From contig CM042012.1 of assembly GCA_023525715.1 (NCBI GenBank), positions 35,164,151 through 35,228,150 on the forward strand: a DNA stretch of 64,000 nucleotides, in the 5' to 3' direction. Under the pieces are notes generated by a model, which worked only from the letters and a program-made list of their open reading frames with translations, was not told where the DNA came from and searched no databases. A program made the position numbers and the translations under genes. This DNA comes from Cichorium intybus (Eukaryota > Streptophyta > Magnoliopsida > Asterales > Asteraceae). Below are positions 37,720 to 50,246 of the stretch, piece after piece; position 1 is the first letter of the stretch, and each line of letters starts with the position of its first letter.

Positions 37720-38803
37720 TCTTGGAAATCATAGTTCATGTAATTAGTTTCAAAAACAAGAGTTTGCAACGGAAGCATAAAATCATGAACACAAATTTCA
37801 TTTTCAAGAGGATTATGCTACATACATGTAGAGATAAGATGAAGAACAAGCATAGTTAAAGTTCAAGATCATAACCTTTCTTTGGAGCTTGGTATGGACG
37901 AAAATATGATGGCTAGGAATCAATATAGCTTCCCTCTATAGTTTAGTCCACCACAAGAAAGATCACCTTAGATGCTAGTCTTCAAAGCTTGCAAGATGAA
38001 CACCTTCAACACTATTATTCTTGAAAACGTTTTTTTCAAGAGTTCTTTGTTAGAATCAAGTTGTTCTTGGCTGATTTAAATCTAAGTATAAAGATGCTTT
38101 GCACTCATGAAATCTCGGCCATGTTACCCATGATAAAAGGAGAACAATAATACATTATTCTTAAAGAAATGGCTTTACAACTTTCCATGATCAAATGTTG
38201 GAAGATGCATGCAACTAGGACTATCTTTTAACTAAACTATTATTTCCCTTTTGAGTCATGGGAGACATGAATTGGTCGAGATTCATGCTTGGCCAAAAAC
38301 CATTTTATAACATCTTCTTTTATTATTTATAAACTCTTAATCAAAGTTTATAAATAATAAACCTTTATACTTTTGTTAAATGGAATAACTTTTAAACCAT
38401 ATTAATGTTTATGAAACCCTTTCAAACATGTATTATATATGATGTAAATATATATACAATATGCATATTACATTTTATTTAATTTACCATTTAAATTAAA
38501 TAAAAGATTTACTCATAATATAATTAAATCATTTAACTACTTAAACAATTTAATTGTTATACATGATTAATTCATCATATATGAATTATTAATCAACCTT
38601 TAATTCTTGTAGTTATTATTATTTATATCAAATAATAACTTACAAGATTATATATTGCAAGTTTAGTATCATTTGATGTTAAATCAAATTTAACATTCCA
38701 AATGATCAATTTGGTGTCAAACTTGTTGTTGGTGTGACCCTATAGGATCATGTATTATTAGTAATATCATTTTATGATCATCCTTGGGCATATAGAACTA
38801 ACA
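37720..38803 (-). repeat. 5' LTR of element C
   Basis: Partner of 29917-31000. It contains the promoter in minus-strand orientation. No clear TATA assignment was made because the LTR is AT-rich throughout. Confidence 0.95.
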
Positions 38804-38808
38804 GTACC

Positions 38809-39479
38809 TCCGTCACACCGCCATGTTATGCTGTTCTGTCAAGCCATCGTGTCGCGCTGCTTTTCCAGGGCGTCATGTTGTGTTGCTTTGTCGGGCCGTC
38901 ATGTTGTGGGCTGTAATGTTGGTGTTGCCATGTTGGTGGTCCTGATGTCATCGAGACCATATACCATCACACATCATATGTCATAATTGAATTTTCTCAA
39001 AAGTCAATATTATCAGCTTTTCTAAATATGTAAACTCTTTGACTATATGATGCCTTCAGTTCGTACCAATTATTCCTCAACCCCTCGTCCATACCCATAA
39101 TTTCACAACCCTTCACTTATTACGATAACCAAACTACTTCCTTCTTTATTGTCACATTCAACTTGAAAGGTAATCATAATATTATATACACTAAGGATTT
39201 AGAATATTCTCAAACTTTATACCCACTTATCACATTTATTAATAATTTAAAACTACTAAATTAAAATTCTTTAAATAGCAATTGTATGACTTATATTCTT
39301 TATAATATTTTTATAATAAAAATACTTGTTTTTACGAAAAAGCTTTGCTACATATTTCTTTGGTGTTATAAATGTTAAAATATTTCATTTTATATTTTCT
39401 TTGAAAATTTAAAACCTTTCCAAAATCAGGCTGTATTCCACTGGACATTTTAATTCAATTTTAAGTTGTGTGTTTACAA
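38809..39479. other. intergenic; short degenerate repeats
   Basis: 38809-38945 contains imperfect repeats of CGTCATGTTGTG(T/G)-like units and may include the continuation of the copia fragment broken at 29916. The rest is AT-rich without a recognised gene. Confidence 0.45.
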
Positions 39480-39488
39480 AATTATTAA

Positions 39489-41171
39489 GAGTAAATTACA
39501 CTCATGGGCGTAAACCTATGGTTTGTCTAAGGTTGAACTTTTGGTCCAAGTATTGTAAATTGAACACACATGGCCCCTCTGGTTTCCAAAACACACATCG
39601 GAGGTCCCTGTGGTTTAGAAATCGTTCATGACAGGTCTCTGGTCCATGTGAAATGTCTTTCTTACCATTTCTTATTTCTTATTTCTTTTTCTTTTTACCT
39701 ATTTCCATTTTTCATAAATATAAAGAATAAAACCCACCCCGACCCCACCCCACCCCATACCCACTGTCTCTCTTTAGGCTTTGCACAATCAGTGGTGGTG
39801 CTAATCAATCTCACCAAACATGCCTTGATTTTCTCCTTCCATTTAATCGACTCCAAGCTTGCAAGATCTTCGGCAAACACAAAAATCAAAACTGTTTTAT
39901 CCATATATAATCGCGTTAGAAAGGAGAAGGCAGCAGTGCTGCCACCGCTAAGTGTCGGCTCTAGGGGGAAACGATTGGAAAACCATAAGGATAAATAATA
40001 GGGCGGCACCAAAAAAGGATGGTGTCATGGGAGGATCGGAACACCAAGGTTTTCGCAATCAGTTGAGGTTTGGGGTGATGAGCTGATGACTTTGTGGGTT
40101 TGTAATCTGTGGGGAAACGATTAGAAAACCATATTTATCCCCACCATAAACCACATCAACACTGTAATCAATACATACATAATCGAACTCCTATACGATT
40201 CCCCTAAATATTTCATACACAACAAGCAAAATCAAAAGCTCGATTCCCTTCACAAAGTGGCTACGCGAATATAACCGGTAATTTTCAGTAAACTTCGCAT
40301 GAAACACCACAAATCCATGCCCGGTAGGGTGGTATTGTGCACTGTCGTGAAGCAAAGTGCGACCGTAATAATGCGTTTTTGTTCCAAGAGAAAATGTGAA
40401 AAAATCGAAGCTAATTGTAACTGCATCAGGACAAAATCAGTAAATGCGCTTCAGAACCCTCGTTCAAGTCTGATATTCGTAATCATTGGAAGTGCCATGA
40501 GGAATTCGATTTGTATGAAAGATTGAAAAGCGAGAGCAACTTGAAGAGGTTTATTTATTGTTTCTGCTTTATTTGTACTCAATTCTCGCTCGAGTCCACT
40601 GAGAATGAGGTAAAGACGACCGTAGAGGAATACATATACAATAAGTAAAGTGAGCTGCGAGAAATTGATGGTCTTAGTAGTTTAGTACTGTTTCTCTTTA
40701 ACGGAGACATTGTGAAATTGAGTTGTTATTGGTGTGTTGAATTAGAATATGATAGCGGTGAAATAGCAAGAAAGCATTCGAAAGAAATCAACACAGTGTC
40801 CGAGTCAGTATATGTCACGAGTCATTGTTTGTTCGCCATTTCCATTTGCGATCTTTGCTTCGAATAAGGTGATCTGGTTTAGGCCCATGTCTCTTCCTTT
40901 ACCGACTTGTATGTATTTATGATGAGTCACATTTCCTCCACGTAACATTGAACTGAAACCTGTTACACATAAGTGGATAAGCAATTGCGGCAAAATTGGT
41001 GTTTCTGATGATAAAAGTTGAGAATCGTGGTGGGAAAATGAATAGTAGAGATTAAGAAAAATGGAAGAATTGATAATGGCGATGGTGATTGTGGGTTTTT
41101 TGGAGGTTCGACGGCTGTGGTACTCAGTCAGGAACAGGAAAGGGTTTGGATTGGGGGTGGTGGGTCTTCTT

Positions 41172-41218
<47 letters not shown>

Positions 41219-41454
41219 AAGAAAGAGAGAGATATGGGGGTGGGGTGAGATTTTTTTAAATACTTTTAATTGTTAGAAAGAGAAAAAGAAAAAGAAAAAA
41301 GAAATAGGAAAGAGTAGGAAAGTCTTTTTACTTTGATCACGGACCTCCAACGTGCATTTTGCCAACCATAGTGACCAGGCGTGTACACTTTTCAATACTT
41401 GGATCAAAGCTGCAACTTTAGAGAAAAAATAAAGACTATGAATGTAATTTACTC
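39489..41454. mobile_element. second MULE with imperfect TIRs of about 170 bp
   Basis: The ends GAGTAAATTACACTCAT and the complement GAGTAAATTACATTCAT open imperfect inverted repeats. These run through TTTGGTCCAAGTATTG and GGAGGTCC and reach about 170 bp. An exact 9-bp duplication AATTATTAA lies at 39480-39488 and 41455-41463. No transposase is present. Internal frames at 39570-39998 (+) and 40299-40526 (+) have no recognisable product. A GA microsatellite lies at 41172-41236. TIR divergence makes it older than the MULE at 17658. Confidence 0.85.
41172..41236. repeat. (GA)n microsatellite
   Basis: GAGAGA run with AAAG interruptions, inside the second MULE. Confidence 0.95.
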
Positions 41455-42030
41455 AATTATTAATGCAACCCCCGTCTAAAAATTGGAAAAGAGGTATGCA
41501 ATAGTAAAAAAAGTCAATTGCAATCTTATTGCAAATTTCTTAAATGTTCAAATTAGTGTTGTCCTTATAAAGCTACATATTCATGTTACATTTCCGCTCG
41601 AATTGTTTTCATAATAGTATATGATGTTAGATTTATTTTGTATAAAATTGATCTTTTTAGTACATGATATAGTGGATACACTTGCTCCACCTACAACATC
41701 TCGAGCATCCACTCCCGAGGTGACCATTCCTAAGTCCTTCAGGAGTGGACTCTTGGGAGCTCTCACTTTTTGCCTACAACCTCAGCATCCAGTCAGCACC
41801 TCTCACTCCTCCCTTCACCCCTGGAAATGAACACCTCTCACTTTTTAATTTAAAAACTAAATTAAAAATAAAATAGAACTAATATTTTCAAAATAAAATA
41901 TTTCATTAAAATAGATAATTTAAAACGGAAATTTACATTAAATTTTAAACCTAAAATTTTTAAAAAAATATTAATATTAAAATAACATAGAAATTACATA
42001 ACTTTTTAAAAAACACTACTAGTGTCACTC

Positions 42031-42210
42031 TCATTCATCCTTCTCGAATATCGTGAATCTACGTGCACTTTCGGAACTTTGTGCATTGTCGGCTATTATC
42101 TCGACAGTTTCACGGACCAGTGTAGTGACTTGCAAAGTGGATTCTAGCAACCAAGTCTCGTATTCGGACGAGGATGACGAATCGAATAACACCTCGAATA
42201 TTGGATCCAT
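42031..42210 (-). pseudogene. N terminus of Harbinger (ALP1-like) transposase
   Basis: A 59-codon frame starting MDPIFEVLFDSSSSSEYETW and ending at a stop. The acidic-serine start followed by LLESTLQ resembles the N-terminal leader of plant PIF/Harbinger ALP1-like transposases. The DDE nuclease region is absent, so this is a deletion remnant. Assignment rests on memory of the family pattern and on its lying between Harbinger-type ends. Confidence 0.55.
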
Positions 42211-42275
42211 TTGTGTTTTTATTTGTGGTGTAGTTTGAAATTGTTGTGTGTAGTTTAAAATGATGTGAATATGTG

Positions 42276-42285
<10 letters not shown>

Positions 42286-42366
<81 letters not shown>
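42286..42366. repeat. (TA)n microsatellite
   Basis: About 81 bp of TA preceded by a short TG run, inside the Harbinger derivative. Confidence 0.97.
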
Positions 42367-42368
<2 letters not shown>

Positions 42369-42566
42369 AAAAATAGAGTAAATTTTTTTAAAATATGTAA
42401 CAGCTTTGTAGCCGTTGGCCAACGTTCCAATGGATTCGTCGCATGAAGCCTCCAACCCGCACGAGCTCTTATATGTGACGTCGCCGCATGGGAGGGGGGG
42501 GGGGGTGTTCCTCGCGGCGTCGCATCCCGTTGCACCCCACATCGGACTCCACTCCGCAAGGCCTAA

Positions 42567-43214
42567 TGCACCGTTGTCTTTGTTTATATATTCATTGGTA
42601 ATTTGGAGATCACTAATATCATGCTAAGTTAATATAGAAGTTCTTTGCATGAATGAAAGTTGTTCATAATTCTTGATTAGTTTTACGATTTATATTGGGT
42701 TCAAATTTTTATAGTTTTAGATGGTGTATGGTCTCGTTCTATATTAATGATATATGAAGTACTTCTATTTCTCCACTTATTGTGATAGGTGGAAAGGGTC
42801 GTGATGTTTGAGTTGATGGTTTTCATTACATGGTTATTGGAAGGCCAGTAAGGCAAAAAATGTTCCGTTAAAATTTTAAGAATAAGTTAAAAGTACATTG
42901 CTATTTTCCAAAAGTTTTTTAATAACCTTCGATGTGATTTCCAAGGCTTAATTACTTGGAATGAGAGCACAATAACATAAATTGGAGATATCTCCTAAAG
43001 ATCATAAAAATTATTGCGTAAAGTTTTACCGCAACGCACGACTTAAAAACCTCGTTTATAAGTATTTTAAAATCTTCATTTGATAATGGTTATACAAATA
43101 TCTCTACCTTGTAGATGTGGATGTATACAACTCGTCAATTGTTGAAGCACTTTAAAATTTTTTGTTATTTATTTGAAAATTTTATGTTATTTATGTGCTA
43201 TACGCCTATATATA
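42567..43214. other. intergenic; no gene seen
   Basis: AT-rich. TTTTACCGCAACGCACGACTT near 43024 resembles a degraded Helitron 3' end, but without a clear hairpin. Confidence 0.35.
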
Positions 43215-43804
43215 TCCTAACCTAATAAATAAGTAACTCAAAGCCACATGTCATCTCCTCATTGATTTTGACACATGTCATTTTCTCATAATTTTGAATT
43301 TCTTAAAAAAATTGTTTGAATTGAATGTATTTAATTCTAATAATTCATAACTTAAGCAATAAATTAGGAACCTAGCAATTTAATTAATGGATTCTAACAA
43401 TTTAATTATCACTTAAATGAAATGACAAGAGAATGCATCATATTGTCATTTTCTTCTCATCGATGATACATATGTCAATAATTTCGGAAAGGTAGCATGA
43501 TGATTAATGGATTTTTTTCGAATGCCATAGATCTTTAATGCAGGTCCAAAAACAAACATAAAACTACATTTACGTTTAAAAATTTTATTATACTAATTTT
43601 ATAATTAATATATCTTATATAGTTTACTAAGTTTGGATAACCTTTGATTTATTATGTCTATTAAAAATATAATAACTAATTTCCATAATAGAATTAAAAT
43701 ATTTAACATAATAATAAAAAAACACGGCACACACGCGCATGCACGCACGCACCAGGTCGGCCTTAAGGGTATTCAAAATGCATGAACGTAAAAATTTTAC
43801 GTTT

Positions 43805-43880
43805 AATATTTTAGTGATGGAAAATCCATCGGTAAACCTTTACAAATTCCGTCGTTAAAAAGTTTTATTGATGGCTATTT
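43805..43880. repeat. CACTA-like subterminal motif remnant
   Basis: TTTAGTGATGGAAAATCCATC and CCGTCGTTAAAAAG resemble another family of CACTA subterminal repeats, nested in the Helitron. Short and uncertain. Confidence 0.3.
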
Positions 43881-44109
43881 TTTACTATTCACTATTATTG
43901 ATCAGTTTCGTATAAATATATATTCTAAAATGAAACATGTTATATTCATAAATGTATACAAAAATTCTAAAATATTTTATAAAACGATATATTATAATAA
44001 GTACACAATATATTCTAATTGAAAACTACATACTTTAATTTTAATTGAAAACATCAACATTCTAATGTCGTCGTCGCATTGCGCGGGTACACACCTAGCA
44101 GTGAAGCAA

Positions 44110-44468
44110 TATTATTGGGTAATCGTGTTATAGAAATAGATATTATATCTTGAAATAATATTGGAAATCGTACGTTTATTCCAAAAATGTCTTTGACGCC
44201 TTCAGATAGAACAATTTCTTTCAAATTTCAATGAAAACAATTTTCATTGACTGTATGTTTTGCAATGACAATAAATAATAGTCAACGGCAATCGCTATCA
44301 AATGTGTGTTTGTTTCTGAGACAACCAGTCTTCACACACGACAAGTTGTATGTTATATTTTCGAGAGTTAAAAGTAAAGATAGATTAAAAATGTTAATTT
44401 TAGACGACGGTAAACTTAGCAATAGAACAACAAATGTTGTATTCAAAGAAGTCTTTCAAAATTTGTAA
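44110..44468 (+). pseudogene. Helitron helicase C-terminal remnant
   Basis: From about 44113 the sequence reads LGNRVIEIDIIS, a stop, then GNRTFIPKMSLTPSD, another stop, then 44247-44468 LTVCFAMTINNSQRQSLSNV and LYVIFSRVKSKDRLKMLILD. These are the last motifs (V and VI region) of the Pif1-like helicase of plant Helitrons. The normally invariant glycine of the NxSQGQ motif is Arg here. Nonfunctional, but it anchors the identity and orientation of the element. Confidence 0.85.
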
Positions 44469-44649
44469 TTTGTTATAATTGTTCAAAGTTTATCAACATT
44501 ATATTGTAGTGTTTAATTTAATAATGTATATATCCAAAAATTTCATTATATATTGTCGAGAATTTGTTATACATAATTATTAGTGTTTAGGTTTTTTTAT
44601 TTAATAATTATTTTGTATCATCCCGTGTAATACACGGGTCTTACAACTA

Positions 44650-44650
<1 letters not shown>

Positions 44651-44709
<59 letters not shown>
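44651..44709. repeat. (TA)n microsatellite at a Helitron 3' junction
   Basis: About 59 bp of TA begins exactly after the CTAG terminus, consistent with insertion into an AT/TA-rich target. Confidence 0.95.
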
Positions 44710-44713
<4 letters not shown>

Positions 44714-44808
44714 TTTCTTCTTATTATCGAAGACATTGTGATAATGATTTGCATCCTATATAGTTTCCATATTTACAATTAGGACCAAGAGTGTTGCGTT
44801 TTCAATTA

Positions 44809-45117
44809 GGCTATACGGAGTAAGAGGTCGCCAAGCCTCTTGGCGAGTGGCCTCTTCTCGCCAAGACGACAACACTACTCCACCTCCTCTCGCCATGCTA
44901 CTCGCCAACCACCATCGCCAACGGCTTGGTGAGATGCCAACAACCTTTTTCCTTTTTTTTTAATTCAAAATTATTTAATCTCTCTCACATTACAAAAAAT
45001 TAATTAAAAAAATCTCCTTGGTCATTGGCCACCACTGCCTACAAAATGGCCAATGGCTGCCAACCCACAAAAACTTGTTGGCCATTCGTTGGCCATTGGC
45101 CACCACTCCGTGTAGCC
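44809..45117. mobile_element. PIF/Harbinger (Tourist-like) MITE 2
   Basis: The left end GGCTATACGGAGT and the complement of the right end GGCTACACGGAGTGG form the inverted repeat. TTA duplications lie at 44806-44808 and 45118-45120. The interior has repeated GGCCATTGGCCA-like and TGGCGAGT motifs and no frame. Confidence 0.75.
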
Positions 45118-45120
45118 TTA

Positions 45121-45442
45121 ATGGTCTGGATCGATAAAATTTGTATTGGGTAGTTTTTTGGTTATCGTACGAAAATATCTCCGATAATTACATATTATAT
45201 TTGTTACGTTTTAATGGAATGATTTAGCAATGAGAATATTGTTTTCCTATAATATTAGTACTTCATGTTGTGTATTGAAATGAAAAAATACACTAAAAAG
45301 TAATATTTTTTTCTTTATATCATCGGGTGCTAAGGGTGGCGGAAGTAGTTCACTTCCATCACAATGAACTCATTCGTCACGTCAGTTTTTCTATCTTTCT
45401 ACTTTTACTTATATAAGCGATCGGGTGAGGACTCTTCTTAAA
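45121..45442. other. intergenic; no gene seen
   Basis: AT-rich spacer between MITE 2 and the foldback element. Confidence 0.4.
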
Positions 45443-45743
45443 GTGAGGACTCGTGAGGACACCTTAAAAAATTGAAAAAAAAATAAAAAAATATATAAAT
45501 AATAAAATGGATCATATTACTATATTGGAGAAAAAAAATTCAAAAAAAAAATTTTTGGATCACTATTTTTTTTATAATGAAACAGTGATCCACAAAATAA
45601 AATTTTTTGTGGATCATTACTGTTTCTCAATGATCCAATTTTTTTTTTGATAATGATATAATACTATTTTCGATTTTATGATTTGTATTTTTTTTATATT
45701 TTTTTTCAATTTTTTAAGGTGTCCTTACGAGTTCTTACCGGAA
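45443..45743. mobile_element. foldback MITE-like palindrome
   Basis: Left arm GTGAGGACTCGTGAGGACAC then CTTAAAAAATTG matches the complement of the right arm ending CCTTACGAGTTCTTACC. Pairing continues almost to the centre: GTGGATCATTACTGTTTC pairs with its mirror GAAACAGTGATCCAC. The whole 300 bp could form one long hairpin. No target duplication was assigned. Confidence 0.75.
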
Positions 45744-45748
45744 CGGGA

Positions 45749-45896
<148 letters not shown>

Positions 45897-47099
45897 TCAC
45901 CCGGCTTCACCACCACACCATCTAACCCGCCCAAGGCCATCTGCCGCGCGCAAGTCCGAGACAACGGACAGCGTTACCGGAGGAGCCGGCGGTACCGCCC
46001 AAACCTAATCCCGAACCCGCGTAAAGCCGAAGACTGCTCCGTCCACCTAAAGATTGAAATGCACCAAAATACATAAATGGTACAACAAATTTGGCGAGAC
46101 AAAAAGCTCAAAATATTATCTTACCGAATACAATATTTTATATTTTTTGTAAGATACAAACCGTTAGTGTAATAATCTAATTGAAAATTGCATTTGACAG
46201 ACTATTCATTTAAAACAATACTAGAAAAAACCCTTTGTACCCCTATAAAGGTTGCGCGTTTTGTATCTGCAGCTCTATTTGTTTGCTGTTGATAGAATAA
46301 AAACATATTGTAAAATTTAGTGCATGAAATAAAAATAAAGAGTAAATTATAGTTTTGGTCCCTCTTGTATCTATTTGTAATTTTGATCTTATTTTTAAGA
46401 GATTGAAACCAAATGTCCTTATAGTTTCTCAATTTTGCAGATTTGGTTTCTTCAACCGTTGTCATCAACTCTCATTTGTTAAATGCCTATAAAATAACCA
46501 AAATATCTTTTTTTTGTCTTTTATGTTATTTTGACATTTCTATTGACTTAATAGACCATTTTGAAACAATTTTAAAGGAGTCCTAAAATGCTAACACCTG
46601 CATTAGTCATCTTTGTTCTCCTAATTCTAGCAACTTCATGCTTCTAACGACGCTAACAACTCTAATGTCGTCAGCACTTTTGCCGCATATCTCCTCCACC
46701 ATTGACCTTGGACTTTTTTTAATCCTCTCACTCTTGCCTGCAAATCTTATCATTATTCGCCGTTGTTGATCTCCCTTTCTTTCTCCTCGTTTTTGTAGTT
46801 TTTTGTTGTTGGTGGTAGCTTGCTAAAGATGAAGAAGGTAAAGGGGAAGGAATTGGTTTAATTTGGACTGTGGCAGGTGGTGGTTATTCATCGGAGTCGA
46901 AAAATGTAAAGGGGAAGGGGTTGTTTATTTGTGGACTGCGGGGACGATGCTTTCTCATGGGAGATAAAGATCGATGACAGTGAAAGGGTGTCACTTGCAA
47001 GTTTAAGAAGCGCAAGGGTGGGGGTTGTGAGATGGGATGAGGTAGGTGGGTCTCTTTATTTATACAACAACAACAACAACAACAACAATAATAATAATA
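45897..47099. other. intergenic; one MULE-end-like stretch
   Basis: 46340-46570 starts GAGTAAATTATAGTTTTGG and contains TTGGTCCCTC, like a single MULE TIR; no partner was found. A CAA/TAA microsatellite at about 47066-47098 produces a cysteine-rich reading on the minus strand that is not a gene. Confidence 0.45.
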
Positions 47100-48643
47100 T
47101 GTAACATCCGCGTTTTGGGCCAAGGAGTTTTCAGCTTAAATCGACAAAACAAATTTAATTTGAAAATAAAGAAAACAAATAAATAAATAAATAAATTTAA
47201 TGTTTTATTATATTTTTATATTATGAATCAACAAGCCTAATAAAGTTTTAAAGGATGATATGAAGTTTTAAAATCTATTTTTAAACCAAATACGAAATTT
47301 TTTGTCATAAGGACTAAAATTGTCAATTTGGCCAAACTTAACCATTGAGCTTTGACTAGTCAAGGACTAAGTAGGATTAGTATATATTATGAAGTAATTG
47401 TGGTGGAATCATAGATTAAGTCAGATATTTCATTAGGTTAAAAATAAGGACCAAATTATGAAGAATTTAGTTAAAGGGACCATTTTTGCCAATATGACAA
47501 ACTTAGGGTTAGTGTTGACATAGTCAATGACTTAGTTGAAAATAAATTAAGTTCCTTGGGGCAAATGTGAAAAGATGAAGACTTTCATTTAGGGGTTTAA
47601 TCATTTTAGAGTTATTATGCATAAGACTTGAACTTAAGGGACCAAAGGTGTCAATTCGTGAAAGATGCAAATTTATGGGAGGGGTTCTCCCCATTTCATC
47701 CCCTTGGAAGATTCTGAGAGCTAGAGAGGGAGAAAGTGGCGATTTCATGAGTTCTTGGGAGATTTGAGCTTGGTTTTGATGAATCATGCAAGTCCTTGAA
47801 GTTTCTAGGCAATCTAAGGTATAAACCTTTCTTCTTCTAGCTTCTAAACCCGTTTTTGGGATGAGTTCCATGTCAAGTCCAAAAATGGTGAATTGGGGGA
47901 GGAAATTCTAGGATCCCAAGTGTTAGTTTACGATTCTAGACCATGTTCTAATCAACATCCAACCCATTGATGATTTAGACCCAATGATTATCTTGATTTG
48001 GGTGTTATGAACCTTAGAAATTGGGGATTTGATGGTTATTTGAGGAATCTAGCAATTGGTGGATGATTATGGTGGTTTTGGATGAGGGATACACTTCTAG
48101 TGATCCCTAAGGATTCCAACCCTTGATATGTGAACTTAACCCTTGAATCTCCAGAACTTTGGAATTTGGGTGTTGGAATGGATTTTGCTCATGTATTGTT
48201 AGATGGATCTCTTGTTTGGTGGATGAATGGGTTCATTGCATCAATTTGAAGGTATTAATGAAGTAATGATCAATTCCTAATGATTCCATGGAATGGAGGA
48301 AGGAATCTCCACTTGTAAACACCAATTGATGGAATGAAATTGGTTATTGAAAGGGTTTCTGCCGATATGGTGATGGTTGGGTCTTTGATGGGTTGTGGAT
48401 GGATGAATTCGTCCTTTAATGATTCCCTTATGATTCTAATTCCCTTTGGTGAACAAACCTATGAGAATGACTTGAAACAATTATTGGAATTGGGTATTCC
48501 ATGAGTTTAATCATTTGAACCAATGATTGGAATTGGGAATTCCATGAGGCTATCTTCTTTGGAGTTTATGTTGGAATGACTCCCTTGGGGGATAACCCTT
48601 GGATTAAGAACTTAATGGGATGTTTAGTAGTGTTAGGTGTAAT
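47100..48643. mobile_element. probable Ty3/gypsy LTR, left part
   Basis: Starts TGTAACATCCGCGTTTTGGG, a typical start of plant gypsy LTRs. It runs as non-coding sequence to the insertion point of copia element D, and the same sequence appears to resume at 63680. Neither LTR end nor partner is in the window. Confidence 0.45.
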
Positions 48644-49408
48644 TGAAGGGTTTTGCACAAACAATGAACTAAATTATTCCTAAGTTCACATGCAACCCTA
48701 AAAGAGATCTATGTTTTTCTACAATGAATATATAATAAAAACCTAAAGGCCAACAATTATTTCTAAAGTACAAATCAAGAAAACCAACATTGAATTCTTG
48801 ATCCAGAAGCTAGCAGCAAAAGCATCCTGCCTCAAGTGGAGTCACACCCAAGCAATGGAGGAGAGAAGACAACAGAGTTTCTGGAGAGTCTCAAAAGTGG
48901 CGCAGGAATTAGAGCACTAGGAGGTTCCTTTTATAGCCTCCAAGGGTTACAGTCAAAACCCTAGAGGAGCCTCCTTAATGGGCAAGCATGTTGACCATTT
49001 GGACTAGGGCCTCTAAACCCTAAGGTTTCGCCAACTACGGAGGTTCCCTCCATATTGGCGCCAACTTTGGCCCCTGCCAACTGGCTAGCCAGTTATTCAA
49101 CTATTGAATAAATACAAACCAGTCCCTGCACTTTTAATTAATTAAATTAATCACTAAATTAAATCCAATTAATTCTAGATTAATTTCTAATTAATTATTA
49201 TAGTTTCTAATTAATATATTAACACTTAAATATATTAAAAAACTATTTATTTATTTCTATTGATTTATTAAACAATTAATAAATCAACCTTTCTCTCTGC
49301 TTAACTCTACATCAATCCTCTAGCTATGAGGGCAACCCAAATGGACTTTGCTTCAATTAATAAGATAAATACAATTATAAAGTCATGGCTTGGACACCTA
49401 ATCCAACA
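48644..49408 (-). repeat. 3' LTR of element D
   Basis: Minus strand starts TGTTGGATTAGG and ends CCCTTCA. Few differences from 62907-63674 by eye, including the duplicated AACCCTAATTAGGG block present only in the other copy. Confidence 0.95.
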
Positions 49409-50246
49409 GTCTCCCACTTGGATAAGTCTATGACTTTAATTTATCTTCTGATTAATAAATCTCAGTTTCTAAAGAAACTGTTACTGAACTCTGACCTAGT
49501 CAGTTCTAGTCCAAAGATAAGTGATCAGATGATCCTTCGTCCAACAAGATATTTTCAGACTCAAGACATGGATTAAGATCAATCTCGGTCCGATACTCTG
49601 TTTCTCGATTTCCGATTTTGCTTATGACTTTAAGACTATTAACTTAGTCCTGGTTGGCCAACCCTTTTAGTCAACTTCAAAATCATCGAGATGCCTACAG
49701 ATATCTGTTTCCCGTCAGGTCAAGGGACGAATAAGTTTCGACTCATATAGTTATACCATTTACCAGTCAGATCACTCACAACAGTACGTTTTATAACATC
49801 GAGTTACCGATACGTTTTCGCATTATCAATGAGTGACTGTCTTGTAAATTGCAACTCATATCTCTCCACTTTGAGATCATAAGATATTATCATCTCAACA
49901 TTGCTTATGATGTAATCAATGAAGCAATCTGTTGAGTGCGGGTTTATCCAATACTCAAATCTCTATTTCTAAGTACTCATGAACGTTGTAGCAGTCTTAC
50001 TGCAATGTCTAACTCCTTAGACAATCTACAAACCTGTTCATGACAGTCTTCGTTCATACTTACTCCCTAAAAGTATGAGCGACTGTGGAACTTTGAATAA
50101 TCGAATTAATTCAGGAAGTTAAACATGCAAAAATGAAATACAATATTAACAATTGACAAAAGCAGTAAACAATACTCATTTATAAATCTCTATTATAAAA
50201 ATCGCCAAAGTCAATTACATTAACATTGTTACAAATTTCAACCTAT

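Larger units (their letters stand above)
29917..38803 (-). mobile_element. Ty1/copia element C, young and nearly intact
   Basis: LTRs at 29917-31000 and 37720-38803 are both 1084 bp and differ at only about three positions by eye, so insertion was recent. The 5-bp duplication GTACC lies at 29912-29916 and 38804-38808. On the minus strand the LTR starts TGTTAGTTC and ends TTTCCAAGA, unusual in not ending CA. The tRNA-Met primer site TGGTATCAGAGCC is at 37717-37705, and a purine-rich stretch lies near 31013-31001. The leader is long (about 1.9 kb). The gag-pol frame is complete except for one nonsense codon. Confidence 0.95.
41734..42563 (-). mobile_element. PIF/Harbinger deletion derivative
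   Basis: The left end GTCCTTCAGGAGTGGACTC matches the complement of the right end GGCCTTGCGGAGTGGAGTC at 15 of 19 positions. The 3-bp duplication TAA flanks it (41731-41733, 42564-42566). The interior keeps a transposase start on the minus strand, a TA microsatellite and a G10-plus run near 42497. Ends are related to the MITEs at 20237 and 44809. Confidence 0.65.
43215..44650 (+). mobile_element. Helitron, truncated, with helicase remnant
   Basis: The 3' end is clear: hairpin CCCGTGTAATACACGGG, then TCTTACAACTAG, with CTAG at 44647-44650 followed by T. The 5' end is proposed at TCCTAACCTAATAAATAAG (43215), preceded by A and followed by AAGCCACATGTCATCTCC, a phrase common near plant Helitron starts. 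A helicase C-terminal remnant lies just upstream of the 3' end, as in autonomous Helitrons. Most of Rep/helicase is deleted. Confidence 0.7.

Noticed and set aside
43735..43760. Alternating purine-pyrimidine CACACACGCGCATGCACGCACG as a Z-DNA regulatory site
   Set aside because: Too short and isolated to support a functional claim.
46884..47123. Cysteine-run small protein on the minus strand
   Set aside because: The cysteine/tyrosine run comes from the CAA/TAA microsatellite.
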